DNA from: Malaya genurostris
Taxonomy: Eukaryota > Arthropoda > Insecta > Diptera > Culicidae
Assembly: GCF_030247185.1 (NCBI RefSeq)
Contig: NC_080572.1
Span: 188,260,866 to 188,324,865 of the forward strand
Reading direction: 5' to 3'
DNA: 64,000 bases
Position numbers and translations under genes: made by a program. Positions 33,505 through 43,941 of the stretch are shown one piece after another; positions within the stretch are counted from its first letter, which is position 1, and each line of letters starts with the position of its first letter. Under the pieces are notes generated by a model. That model was not told where the DNA came from. It was given only the letters and a program-made list of their open reading frames with translations, and did no database searches.

Positions 33505-34534
33505 TGTTTTAATCCACCTAGTGGTGTAATGATGCCTTTCTCATATCAATCATACTATCATATATAATACTGTGGTATTCTTCAAAAAAATTCTCTGCGA
33601 TTCTTGAAAGAATAACCGAAATCGGTTTGTTTGACCGTCTACTGATAAAAACAATCAATTGGAAAAGATTTGAGGTCGATTTAGAATTTTTTTAAAGATT
33701 TTTCCCCATTTTCAGTGATGGTATACAATTTTTAACACACTTCACCCTATATTTCCGGATCCGGAAGTCGGATCCGCATGAATTACGGAATTACGCATGG
33801 GACCACAGGACCTTTAATTTGAATCTAAGTTTGTGAAAATCGGTCGCGCCATCTATGAGAAAAATTAGAACACATATTTTCTTTTTTTTTTGCACATTTT
33901 ACCCCATAACTTCCGAACCGGAAGTCGGATCCAAATAATTATCAGGAATTTTTTATGGCACCTCAAGACATTTCATTTGAACCTAAGTTTGTGAAAATCG
34001 GTTCAGCCATCTCTGAGGAAAAAATAGTGTACTTATTTTCACAACTTTTTGCACATTTTACCCCATCATTCCGGATCCGGAAGTCAGATTCGCATGAAAT
34101 TAAGGAATTACGCATGGGACCACAGGACCTTTCATTTGAATCTAAGTTTGTGAAAATCGGTCGCGCCATCTCTGAGAAAAGTTAGTGCACTTATTTTCAC
34201 AATTTTTTGCACATTTTACCCCATAATTCCGGAACCGGAAGTCGGATCCAAATAATATTCAGGAATTTTTTATGGGATCACAAGACCTTTCATTTGAATC
34301 TAAGTTTGTGAAAATCGGTTCAGCCTTCTCCGAGAAAAGTTAATGCAAAAAAACGTTACATACACACATACGCACATACACACACACATACACACACACA
34401 CAGACATTTTGCGTACTCGACGAACTGAGTCGAATGGTATATGACACTCGGCCCTCCGGGCCTCGTTTCAAAAGTCGGTTTTCACAGTGATTGCATAACC
34501 TTTCTATATGAGAAAGGCAAAAAGCTGCATGACT
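33505..34534 (+). repeat. Array element with head, four ~158-bp units and tail
   Basis: The head CCTGTTTTAATCCACCTAGT with GGTGTAATGATGCCTTTCTC follows an A run. Four units start near 33736, 33892, 34051 and 34209. Each has CCGGAAGTC, CCTTTCATTTGAA, TAAGTTTGTGAAAATCGGT and GCCATCTCTGAG. Units 1 and 3 share GGAATTACGCATGGGACCAC and GGTCGCGCC; units 2 and 4 share CAGGAATTTTTTATGG and GGTTCAGCC, an ABAB order. A CA tract (34365-34402) follows, then ACTCGACGAACTGAGTCGAA, GGCCCTCCGGGCC, CAGTGATTGCATAAC, and the terminal hairpin CCTTTCTATATGAGAAAGGC with AAAAA. It encodes no protein. Confidence 0.85.
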
Positions 34535-34584
34535 CGAGAAATTTTCCAAGATTGGATGCAAAACTGTTTCATTCCCGAGTTAGA

Positions 34585-35033
34585 CCAATTTCGCTTGAAT
34601 CGCAACATCGGAATTGCTTTGATTGCATTCAATCAGTTTTAGTTCAAATTAAGTCATCAACTTTGAAAAATTGCTGGAAAAACTACTTCCATCTTTTTTT
34701 TTTAGCCTGGTACACAAATATTAACAGATATTAAGAACGAAAGAATAATTTCTGAAATTAGGGATTTCGGTGAAAAGATGGATGTTCAATCTTTCTCGTG
34801 AGGAAATTGATGACATCATCGCTGATAAATTGATTACGGCAGAAGAAATTGTCACTGATGTTGATTCAGATATAGATGATATAGACGATATTATTATTCC
34901 ACAATCAAGCGCTGAAGAAATCAACTCAAAAATTTTGCTACTCAACGAATTGGAGAACTTTTGTTCTTTGGATATCAACATCGAACGACGAGAACAAATG
35001 CAACACATCTTAGACAATCTAATACACAACTAA
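34585..35033 (+). pseudogene. pogo-like transposase C-terminal relic
   Basis: An upstream frame gives VLVQIKSSTLKNCWKNYF, which resembles the W-x-x-V-x-x-x-T-I-x-N-C-W motif near the C-terminus of pogo/Tigger/jerky transposases. After a frameshift comes an acidic segment from about 34785 (SREEIDDIIADKLITAEEIV, then VDSDIDDIDDIII) and a helical end (EINSKILLLNELENF) to the stop at 35031-35033. Such acidic and leucine-rich tails are usual in that family. The DDE domain is missing. The assignment rests on motif shape and on the pogo-like ends around it. Confidence 0.5.
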
Positions 35034-35219
35034 AGAACTTATTGATTGAATGGAACAACGATCAGAGTGAACAAAACTAACCACAAATATAACTTACTTT
35101 ACGATTAATAATTTGAATAATATCCTCATTTTCGACTATTTTTGATACTATTTGTTATTTAAATAAATTCAACCTTCCACAACAATTCCTAAAACTTAGC
35201 CAATGATTTTAAATTAATT

Positions 35220-35461
35220 AATCCATTCAAAGATCGGGGTAATACCAAATTCCCGCAGAAACAGTTCGATTTTCCTTCAATTGGTGCGGTCTTAATAGAA
35301 TGGTTTTGTATGCATAAAAAAATTCTACAAATTGTTACAATCTCAAATTGGTTATCCGCACTTGTTACAAAAACTGAATTTAGTGATTTACTGCCTGATG
35401 AAGAGTGTGACAATGAAATTTTAGCTCCATTGGGCTTTCTCCTGTTCAATAAAAAGGTTTA
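35220..35461 (+). pseudogene. Unassigned frame inside the pogo-like element
   Basis: An 80-codon open stretch runs from NPFKDRGN through SIGAVLIEWFCMHKKILQIV and TISNWLSALVTKTEF to a TAA at 35459. The VLIEWFCMHKK...TISNWLSAL spacing loosely resembles a CENP-B type DNA-binding HTH, as in pogo/Tigger N-termini, but here it lies downstream of the C-terminal piece. It could be a rearranged part or something else. No ATG begins it. Confidence 0.3.
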
Positions 35462-36281
35462 ATTCAAATAAAAAATAAAATGAAATTATATGAGCAATAT
35501 ATGTCACATTTTATGTATTTAACATTATATATAATTGTATAAATAATCAAAACAATTAGTATAAAATTCGAGTTTTCACTCTATCAAGTTCCTTAGATTT
35601 CAGATGTCGATAGCTTATTCATCTTAATACTTTAGTAACTTACTAACGCTTTCTAGAAAAACAGTTTAAAATCTTTCCTCTCCTTCATCAACATATTCGA
35701 TAAGATCACTCTCATAAACAAGTATGGTATTCAGTTAGAGAAGATCACATTGTAAATCCAGTAAGAACTGTTTCATCAATCATTCAATAGGTATTGGAAC
35801 CTTAAAACATCTTCTCGAAGAAACCATCTTAATAAGTCAACATGATTTTGAGTTGCAGGAATTTCGAACGCTGAATTGAACACTAGAGTCAGCCAGAAAT
35901 TTTAATTACTGTTTACACCATTTGATCTGTTTTGACCTCCGGAGCATTCTTTCCAAAAACACCGACACCACCGAAAGTGAAATATTCGCGATATTTCATG
36001 TTCAAACTGTTTTTCTATTGTGAACATATGAATTATTTCATGCTCTTTTGAAAGCGCCACTGGCGGAGCAGTTCTCAACAAATTGTCGGTCAAACTACAC
36101 TAAATTGTTGGTCTAAGTATCTACAACAAGTTTGCCGAAGATTGTATAGCTCTATCTGTCCACCGAAGCGAAATAATCGTTCACAGCCCCAATCAGTCGG
36201 AATCCCATATGCTCTGGGTCCCGTTTATCGCGGATTCGCTTTTCACGCCCCCGGTGTACCGCGTTATACGAGACCCCTCTG

Positions 36282-37214
36282 TACGTTTGTGGTGCGTGTC
36301 TTTGCTGGGTGTCATAGCTAAACTGCCAGCACGATAAATGAAAAATGACAGATTACTTAAAAAAGCAATCAATTAGTTGTACCAAAATGTTTTTCTAAGA
36401 TTGTAAGTACACTGAGGTGTTTTTTACGCGAGGAATACGTATATACCCGCAAAAAAACCGATCAGAAAAAACCGCTTTCTTCGTCGATCCGCGTTAAAAA
36501 AACGCTAACTTCCGAAATCCGCATAAAAAACTTCGTAACTTCGAAAATCCGCGTAACGAACCGTAAAACTAAAAAAAAATTGTATACCAAATGTCTTAGA
36601 AATGCATGAAACATCGAGATATTGTGTACTTTTAAAAAAATTGAAAAATTACGACATTGGGACTAAGGTACTTTGAGACCGCGTAACTTCGAAAATCCGC
36701 GTAGCGCTAAAGCATTTGTTTTTGATGCCAAATGTCTTAGAAATGTATGAAACGTCAGAATAGCTGAAGAGAGCCAAACTCAGCCAAAATAGTGATTTTT
36801 CATTGTGTCGCCTACAAAACAAAACCAACGACGAAATATGTTTGAGGAAGCATTGATTTTGCTGATTATGATATATTTTACACAAAGAAAAAACGTGAGA
36901 CGGTTTAAGTGCAATCAATTTAGAAAGTGCCGAAACAATTTATTAAATAAATTTGTGGGCGGGTACATAAGGTCAAAAAGCTTTTCTGGCCCAAAGAGGC
37001 GAATGATCTTAGGATTAAAACCTCTATAATTGAAAAAAAAATTCATATATTTCAGTTTTTCCTTTATTTTGTTACAGAAACAGTGTTTTTTTTAAGTTTC
37101 ATGTAATTCAAAAAACTTAAATTTTATAATGCATTACAATAAAATACTATCCGAATATTTACGTAACGAAAATTAATACCAGAACCGTATCGTAACGTAA
37201 CGAAAATTAATACT
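36282..37214. repeat. CGCGTAA/CACTGAGGTG-type repeat debris
   Basis: TACACTGAGGTGTTTTTTAC at 36408 begins a degenerate element with AAAATCCGCGTAAC repeats and CTTAGAAATGCATGAAAC (also at 12400 and 36720). A 34-bp tandem pair ACGTAACGAAAATTAATAC lies at about 37161-37230. No gene was found. Confidence 0.5.
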
Positions 37215-37760
37215 AGAACCGTTTAAAGAAAACCTCTACTCAATCCACTAAGTGGTGTGATAATGCCTTTCACGTGTCAACGTGTAACTCAACGCTTACG
37301 TCCTATGTTCGACAATATTCTCGTGATATTACATTTGAATTTGACAGTTAATTACTTTCTGCAAAAAAAGTATGGATGAGTTTTGACGGGTATGTCACTA
37401 ATACCATTATATCTTCGGAACCGAAAGTGACAACCAATTGATCCTCAAACTTGATTCGCAACCCAATAGTAGCTTGTAAACAAGCCTAAGTTCGTTATAA
37501 TCGGTTAAACCATCTCGGAGAAAATGGAACAGAGGGGAAATAAATGTGTTTTGTCGGTTACGTCACTCATGCCTTAATATCTCCGGAACCGAAAGTGACA
37601 GCTAATTGATTTTCGAACTAGTAGTAGCTTTCAGAACCAATAGTAGCTTTCAGACGAACTTATGCTTGCAGAAATCAGCTCGGTTCAGCTATTTTCGAGA
37701 AGCTTTAGCAGAAAAAATGCTTTTACCGGTTACCTATCTTCTATCACGGAAAGACTTCGA
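37215..37760 (+). repeat. Array-family head and units
   Basis: The head CAATCCACTAAGTGGTGTGA with TGCCTTTCAC is followed by ~150-bp units with GTTACGTCACTCATGCC, ATATCTCCGGAACCGAAAG and TAGTAGCTTTCAG. These are the + orientation of the units at 7060 and 10850. No tail is seen. Confidence 0.65.
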
Positions 37761-38172
37761 AATCAGCATTTTGACGATAAAATTAGTTGATTTTTTGATT
37801 TTAGTTAGTTATTTTTTGAGACAACTAAAAAAATCTTACTTTTGCTAATTTAGATTTTTTAATTTCCATTCCTCTAATAATAATTAAATATTTGTTGAAA
37901 TGGCTATTTTTTTGTTGAATTCACGCGCTGTCATTTCTTAGCTAAGGCACACTTCATATCCATTCAACTAATTTTATAGTTGAATTAGAGAGGCAACAGA
38001 AAGAAGAGAAAGAAGAGAAACAACAATTAGAGAAAGCAACATTCGAAACTCACTTCACTGTTCCGCGTAAAAACATTATTACGCACAATCGCTTCAAATG
38101 CGCACAAATTATGAACACACTTTCCACTAAGAGTTTACGTCATTTTTACATATCGATTTAGAAATATATATA
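37761..38172. other. No gene recognised
   Basis: AT-rich spacer between the array repeat and the CACTGA-type MITE. Confidence 0.4.
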
Positions 38173-38428
38173 CACTGAGGTCTTTTTTTATGCGGTCTTT
38201 TTTTATGCGACTTTTTTATGCGAATTTTCAGAGGTATTCGGTTTTTTTATGCGAAGTTTCAGAGTATGCGGTTTATTTATGCAAATTCTCAGAGTTATGC
38301 GGTTTACCCTTCTGCGGTCTTTTTTTATGCGAAGTTTCAGAGTTATGCGTTTTTTTTTATGCGAAGTTTCAGAGTTATGCGGTTTTTTTTATGCGGTACG
38401 TAAATTCGCTTAAAAAAAGACTTCAGTG
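38173..38428. mobile_element. MITE with internal minisatellite, copy 1 (256 bp)
   Basis: The left end CACTGAGGTCTTTTTTTATG and the right end AAAAAAAGACTTCAGTG are inverted repeats flanked by TA (38171-38172, 38429-38430). The inside is a ~30-bp minisatellite of GCGAAGTTTCAGAGTTATGC followed by GGTTTTTTTAT. Open frames here are products of the repeat. Confidence 0.8.
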
Positions 38429-38945
38429 TATATGGATATATCGAAACACATGCGAAAAACATCAAAACAATTTGAAAGCAGTTTCAACAAGACTGTCCTT
38501 TTTAGCTTTTTAACGGATTGTTTTTCTTTGATCCTTCTCATGAGTTTTTGGCTAATAAACTTGTTAAAAACCAGTTTTTGTTTTCTTTGTGCTGTCCTTC
38601 AGCAATGATGGTCATAGATGGTGAAAACAAAATTATTTGTCAATGATAATTTTGTGTTGGATTGACATATTGCTGGTCCAGAATTTTCGCTAACTAAACA
38701 CATTCTCTAAAAATAAGTTTTTTTTTCAGCAAAATAAATTATCAATTTTAACTAATTTCATAGTTATTTTGGAAGTTTTGTTGTTAAAATTAACTAATTC
38801 AAAAACAGTAATACGAATTAGGTGCAGAGCTAAATTCGGTCGTTCCCTGTGCCATTTCATTTCCGGAACCGGAAGTGACTGCCAGTTTTCTAACATGCCT
38901 AAGCTTGTAAAAGTGATTTGTTACTCATATTTTTTTATTTACTTG
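38429..38945. other. No gene recognised
   Basis: It contains AGGTGCAGAGCTAAATTCGG at 38820, shared with 31252. Otherwise unassigned. Confidence 0.4.
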
Positions 38946-39373
38946 GCTTTGATTTGTTTTGAAGCATATTTGAAAGGGGGGTTTCGCTAACTTCATATAA
39001 ACTTAGCGAAGTATTCAAAAAAATAAATTAAAGATTGAGCAACAAATTCAAAATTGCCGTAACTAATAAGCAAAAGAATAATTCATTGAGCCTTGATTTA
39101 TTTTGAAACATATTTGGAATGGGGGCTTCGCTAACTTCATATGAACTTAGCGAAGTACTCAAAAAAACTTTAAAAAAATTTAACAACAAATTCAAAATTA
39201 CCGTAATTAATCAGCAACAAATTATTCACTGGGCTTCGTTTTGTTTGAAGCATATTTGCAAGGGGGGCTTCGCTAACTTCATATGAACTTAACGAAGTAC
39301 TCAAAAAAAAACTTTTAAAAAATTGAGCAAAGAATTCAAAATTACCGTAACTAATTAGCAACAAATTATTCAC
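38946..39373. repeat. Three tandem ~143-bp units around a 30-bp palindrome
   Basis: Units start at 38946, 39091 and 39233. Each holds CTTCGCTAACTTCATATGAA followed by CTTAGCGAAG, which pairs with itself over 14 of 15 positions per arm in the second unit, and AATTCAAAATTACCGTAACT. A diverged half unit follows near 39405 (GCCTCGCTAAGTTCATG). Confidence 0.85.
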
Positions 39374-39419
39374 CTATATGCGTAATCATCGGCAAGAGGT
39401 GCCTCGCTAAGTTCATGCT

Positions 39420-39615
39420 TATTGGTCTTGCTTATTTTGGGGTTTGGCTAAAAGCCGTTTTGGAACTTTGGGTACATAACCCATTTCACTATTCTGTACG
39501 TTTCGTCTTCGACTCGTCAGTGCACAGCAGTTCAAATTGACTGTTGAAGTTTTTGCAGCAATCAGTTCAATTTGAACTGCACAGACGAGTCGAAAACGAA
39601 ACGTAAAGAATAGGG
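39420..39615. repeat. MITE copy with ~40-bp hairpin arms
   Basis: ACGTTTCGTCTTCGACTCGT at 39508 and ACGAGTCGAAAACGAAACGT at 39585 are inverted, with TTCAAATTGA and TCAATTTGAA inside. The outer part (GGGTTTGGCTAAAAGCC, GGGTACATAACCC) marks the AGCAGTTCAA family. Confidence 0.7.
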
Positions 39616-40965
39616 ACGTTTTTTGCTATTGTTGCAATATAACGTTGACTTAGTGGTATCAAAACTAGTTTCAGATTGCTACTTGAGTAATGATCATGTT
39701 CAAACTGACACTTTTGGTTTCGAGAATGTTAGCAAAACGAAAGTGCTATATCCCGCTCATGTGAACGACCCGCATTAATCTGAATGAATTTGTGTCAAAA
39801 ATTAGCCCAAATTCGTGTTAGAAGTTATTGTATTAAAAAAATATGTTTCAATAAGACTGTGTAAATATGACAAGCGAAAGGCACTAGCTCACCACTAGGT
39901 GTATAAAGGAGAGGTTTTTTGTTTTGTCATCTGCTTACATTTCTTGAAAGTTTTAAATCGTTTCACGCCCAGAACGTTTATCAAACTAAAATATTTATAC
40001 CGGGATAACCATCATATGGAGAACTTTCCAACAAATTCACATACAGACCAGCTTCTCGAGCCAAATCTCGTTTACTACAGCACAGAACTCACCCGAGCGG
40101 AGCCATAAAACGATTAACGTACGTTCAACGTTCAACAACAGCTTTTCAGTTTTATTCGACAGTTGCCAGTCGTTACCGGGCAGCAGAAATGTTTTGGTAC
40201 GCCAGAAAGCGCAATACTACTTCGGATTCCCGAACGACCGTTTGTTAACTGAACTGTTTTATGTCGAGGTGAATTATGTAAATTGGCATGCAACAACTCT
40301 CCGAAACTGTTCTCGGCTGACGAAGGCAACAAAAGCTTACTGCGCAGTTTGAACAACTCGATTCAGCAAAGTTGAACTATGTCCCATGTTATCCGGCCAG
40401 GTTGCACGATACAATTCGGACTCATCAGGTCCGACTGATGGTCCTCCGTGCCGTCCTCGTAACTGGCAACAACAACCACGCTTAAGTGTAGCAACTCCAA
40501 CGCCACCGTACAACCTGTTAGTGAGCTGATAAAGTTTGGTCTCAAAGTGCACAAATTTACACCGAACTCGGTCCAACCTCGAACGCATACCTGATGTATG
40601 GAGCAGCTGGTTTAAAATAATGTTATCACATAAATAATAGATGTACGTCATAACTTTTCCAGTCGTGTCTCGACTGAAAGGGAAAATTTTATTCGCAAAT
40701 AAATTTTCACTAATAAAAAAAACCATTCCCGTATCAGGCTCGAGACTAGTTTCACGTGTGGGTGTGTGTGTGTGTTTGTGTGGAATATTTGTTGTTTTCT
40801 CGGTGATTTTCCGGCAGGTGACTCAAACCCCAACAACCACCGAACAAACCACAGCCCGCCGCTCATAGTTCGCTTCGCTGTTCATCCCTACCGAACGTGT
40901 CGAAAATGTATGCTGCTGTCAACCAGTTCCGCTGCTCCCAGCAGAGGACGACAACCATGTAAAGC

Positions 40966-41016
<51 letters not shown>

Positions 41017-42319
41017 TTTTTCTGTATGATTGTACATTTCCGGCATGTTTCTGTTGTTCCAAGCCACTATCTCGGTGGACATGCCGCTTAACAACCTCAT
41101 AAAAACGTAAACTTTGTGAGGATGACGATGATGATGATGATGAAGATGCTGATGCTGATGGTGGTGATGGCACTGATGGTGACACAAAATGGTGATGGTG
41201 ATGAAGCTGGAGATGACCTCGTTCGGCAATCACAACGAAGTGCATTTTTTGTGAAGTTCATTCAGGCAGTAGTCAGTCCACATTTCGAAATGTAATTGTC
41301 TTCCGTTCACCAACGATTCGACCCGGCCAAACCCGTTCCATTGAAACGTCATTGCAGTACCGAGTGAGGTTTTCGGATGGTGTGATACAACGAACCCACT
41401 TCGGGATAATGGACCATGACCGGTTGGCACTTGGACGAAGCGTTTATGATTATCATCGCCTTGGCTTTGCAGTTGTCTACTCTGTAGTACCGTATGCCGG
41501 TTTATTTTTTTTCTTTTGTTGAAAGCAATGAATGGTGGAAATGGAATCAATTTGAATGAATAGATTCGGTTACGGGATGCATGGATTCTTTAGCTGGCAC
41601 CATTCAATGGAGTTCAGTTTCGGATTTTTTGCACAGCAGAAATAACCCGAATTTTTGAGAGCACTATTGCTAGCATTTTTTTTGGAAAAATCTCGGAATA
41701 GTACGGTCATAACATGTCACTAGAGCTTATGATTTATTTACTAACCAATTATATATCCGCTTTAGGTCTATTTCGAGGGTAATTTCGAAATCTGTAGTGC
41801 GATCAGTCACCTACCCAGAGGGAAGACCCGAAATCAGAAACAAAAAAGGAAAAAAATGATTGAAAAATATTAAAGGGACTTTTTGTCCTGTAGATTACAC
41901 CGTGCGATGGAGGTTTTGAAAGTTACGTGGTGGTAAAAACTCCACTGCCGATAAAGCACGCAGCGGTAGGTCCTACGAAGCAGAACAAAGTCAAAATCAC
42001 ATAAAATGAAGGATGAAACCTGGTTAAAATGAATGATAATAATAATAATAATACATAAAATAGTAGTTTGTTAAAAACCATTATAAGAACAAATTCAGCA
42101 GCTAGGAGTTCTATATGGAAGATCTATAAAAGAACAGAAACTGGAACAATTTATTCGACCAGTTCTTCTGTCAAATTTAAAACTGGTCTACGATGGTGTT
42201 CTATTTTTTGCCAGTTTTCCTGTTATAAAATCTAGATTCAAATTTTGTAACTGACATAAATTATGCACCTAGAACTAGAACACTACTGAATATGCCCTAA
42301 GGGTTCAAATCTAGCGGTG
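39616..42319. other. Noncoding segment, partly GC-richer, with microsatellites
   Basis: At 39860-39905 a reverse array-family head (CACCTAGTGGTGAGCTAG) is seen. From about 40090 to 41570 the sequence is richer in GC and has no repeat-family landmarks. It carries GT tracts at 40757-40780 and 40968-41011 and a GATGATGATGCTGATG-type triplet tract at 41120-41210. Frames on both strands (129, 113, 108 and 106 codons) depend on these tracts or lack any known domain. An (AAT)n tract lies at 42033-42053. It could be host regulatory or intronic DNA. Confidence 0.4.
40968..41011. repeat. GT microsatellite
   Basis: About 22 uninterrupted GT repeats followed by a T run. Confidence 0.9.
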
Positions 42320-42786
42320 AACGAATTACGATGCGTTAATTTTAAGGAAGTTATAGGTGTTACGAAGTGTTATATACGTCGCTTCTTTGTTAGTTATATG
42401 TGTTACGAAGCGTTACTTGTTTTAAGGTTATAGAAATACGAAGTGTTACATGCTTTACTTTTTTGTGAGTTATAGGTGTTACAAAGCGTTGCATATGTTA
42501 CTTTTTTGTAAGTTGTAGACGTTACGAAACGTAAAATACGTTACTTTTTAGTTGGTTACAGACTTTACGAAGCTTTGCATGCTTTACTTTTTTGTGAATT
42601 ATAGGCATTACGAAAGGTTGCATGTTTTACTTCTTGTAAATTATAGGCGTTACGAAGCGTTACTTTTTTGTAAATTATAGGCGTTACGAAGCGTTACATG
42701 CGTTACTTTTTTGTATGTTACTTTTTAGTTGGATACAGACTTTACGAAGCTTTGCATGCGTTACTTTTATGTAAGTTATAGGCATT

Positions 42787-43474
42787 CCCAAGTAACATTT
42801 TTAATATTAATAAATACTTGTAGCTATCTGCAATGCTACATAATAAATCTTGCATTAAAACTTTAAACTCCACGAAAGCCTACTGAAAACCTCTATAAGA
42901 GCATGTTCCTGCCAAGTGGACCATTCTTCATAAGGTTTTTAAAGCAAACTGAAGAATCAGCATAAAGCTGCGTTAAAACTTCAAATTCAAGAAAATTTTG
43001 AAACCAGCTTTACGATCAACATTAAATTTATTTGGATGGAATGAATTCCGCTTTGAATAAACTGTCGTTTTGATAATATTTTTCTTGACTATATGTGTGT
43101 CATGTCTGCTTTGAATGCAACCAGTAAGAATATATTAGATTTTATTTACAAGTTTGAGGTTTTTTTTCGAACGTAAAAACTTCATGCGCTTTTATTTTTA
43201 TCGTGAATGTATGGATAAAAATAAGAATTATAACTAATCGCCTTGAAATAAATACGGTTTTTGTGACAGTTTTATTCTAGTACAAATTGATTTATTTTTA
43301 GTCCAGTTGTTAGTCTAGGTAAAAGGTTTTATAGAAGCTTTAAAAACTATTATATTACTAGTCAAAAGCGACACTTATTATAGTTGTTATAAAACAAGTA
43401 GTGACTGAACAATCAATTACAAAACTCCTATAAATTATAATCAAAACCATAAGGTATTCTAATTGTTACTTGGG
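42787..43474. mobile_element. TIR element in the satellite (688 bp)
   Basis: CCCAAGTAACA at the left and TGTTACTTGGG at the right are inverted. Joining the outer satellite sequence (GGCATT + TTACGAAG) shows a likely 2-bp TT duplication. The AT-rich inside has no transposase. I do not recognise the superfamily. Confidence 0.6.
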
Positions 43475-43597
43475 TTACGAAGCGTTGCATACGTTACTTT
43501 CTTGTAAGATATAGGCGTTACGAAGCGTCACTTGCCGTTCTTTTTTGTAAATTGTAGGTATTACGAAGCGTTACATGCGTTATTTTTATACAAGTTA

Positions 43598-43941
43598 CAC
43601 TAAGGTCTTTTTTATGCGGTCTTTTTTATGCGACTTTTTTATGCGAATTTTCAGAGTTATACGGTTTTTTTAGGCGAAGTTTCAGAGTTATGCGGTTTCC
43701 TTTCTGCGGTTTTTTATGCGAAGTTCCAGAGTTATACGGTTTTGTTAGGCGAAGTTTCAAAGTTATGCATTTTTTTTAATGCAAATTTTCAGAGTTATGT
43801 GGTTTTTTAAGTGAAGTTTCAGAGTTATACGGTTTTTTTTATGCGAAGTTTCAAAGTTATGCGGTTTTTTTATGCGAATTTTCAGAGTTATGCGGTTTTT
43901 TTAATGCGGTTCGTAAACTCGCATAAAAAAAGACTTCAGTG
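43598..43941. mobile_element. MITE with internal minisatellite, copy 2 (344 bp)
   Basis: Same ends as the copy at 38173 (CACTAAGGTCTTTTTTATGC / AAAAAAAGACTTCAGTG), TA on both sides, and a longer GCGAAGTTTCAGAGTTATGC-type minisatellite. Deleting it with one TA joins the satellite unit correctly. Confidence 0.85.

Larger units (their letters stand above)
31890..36281 (+). mobile_element. pogo-like transposon with ~240-bp TIRs (4.39 kb)
   Basis: The left end CAGTGGGGTCTCGTACAACG and the right end (inverted) CAGAGGGGTCTCGTATAACG begin terminal inverted repeats that stay recognisable for about 240 bp (31890-32135 and 36040-36281), sharing GATAAACGGGACCCAGA, GACTGATTGGGGCTGTGAAC and CAAACTTGTTGTAGATACTT. 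TA flanks both ends. The CAG start, TA duplication and the transposase remnants inside fit the pogo/Tigger group. A tandem-array repeat (33505-34534) was inserted later. The DDE catalytic domain was not found. Confidence 0.8.

Noticed and set aside
38190..38513. 107-codon frame with repeated YAKFQSYAVF-type sequence (also at 43628-44032)
   Set aside because: It is the minisatellite inside a MITE read in one frame. The repeat unit is not a multiple of three throughout and both copies shift frame.
40132..40726. 129-codon minus frame and overlapping frames
   Set aside because: No recognisable domain, no start context, and overlapping frames on several phases in GC-richer DNA.
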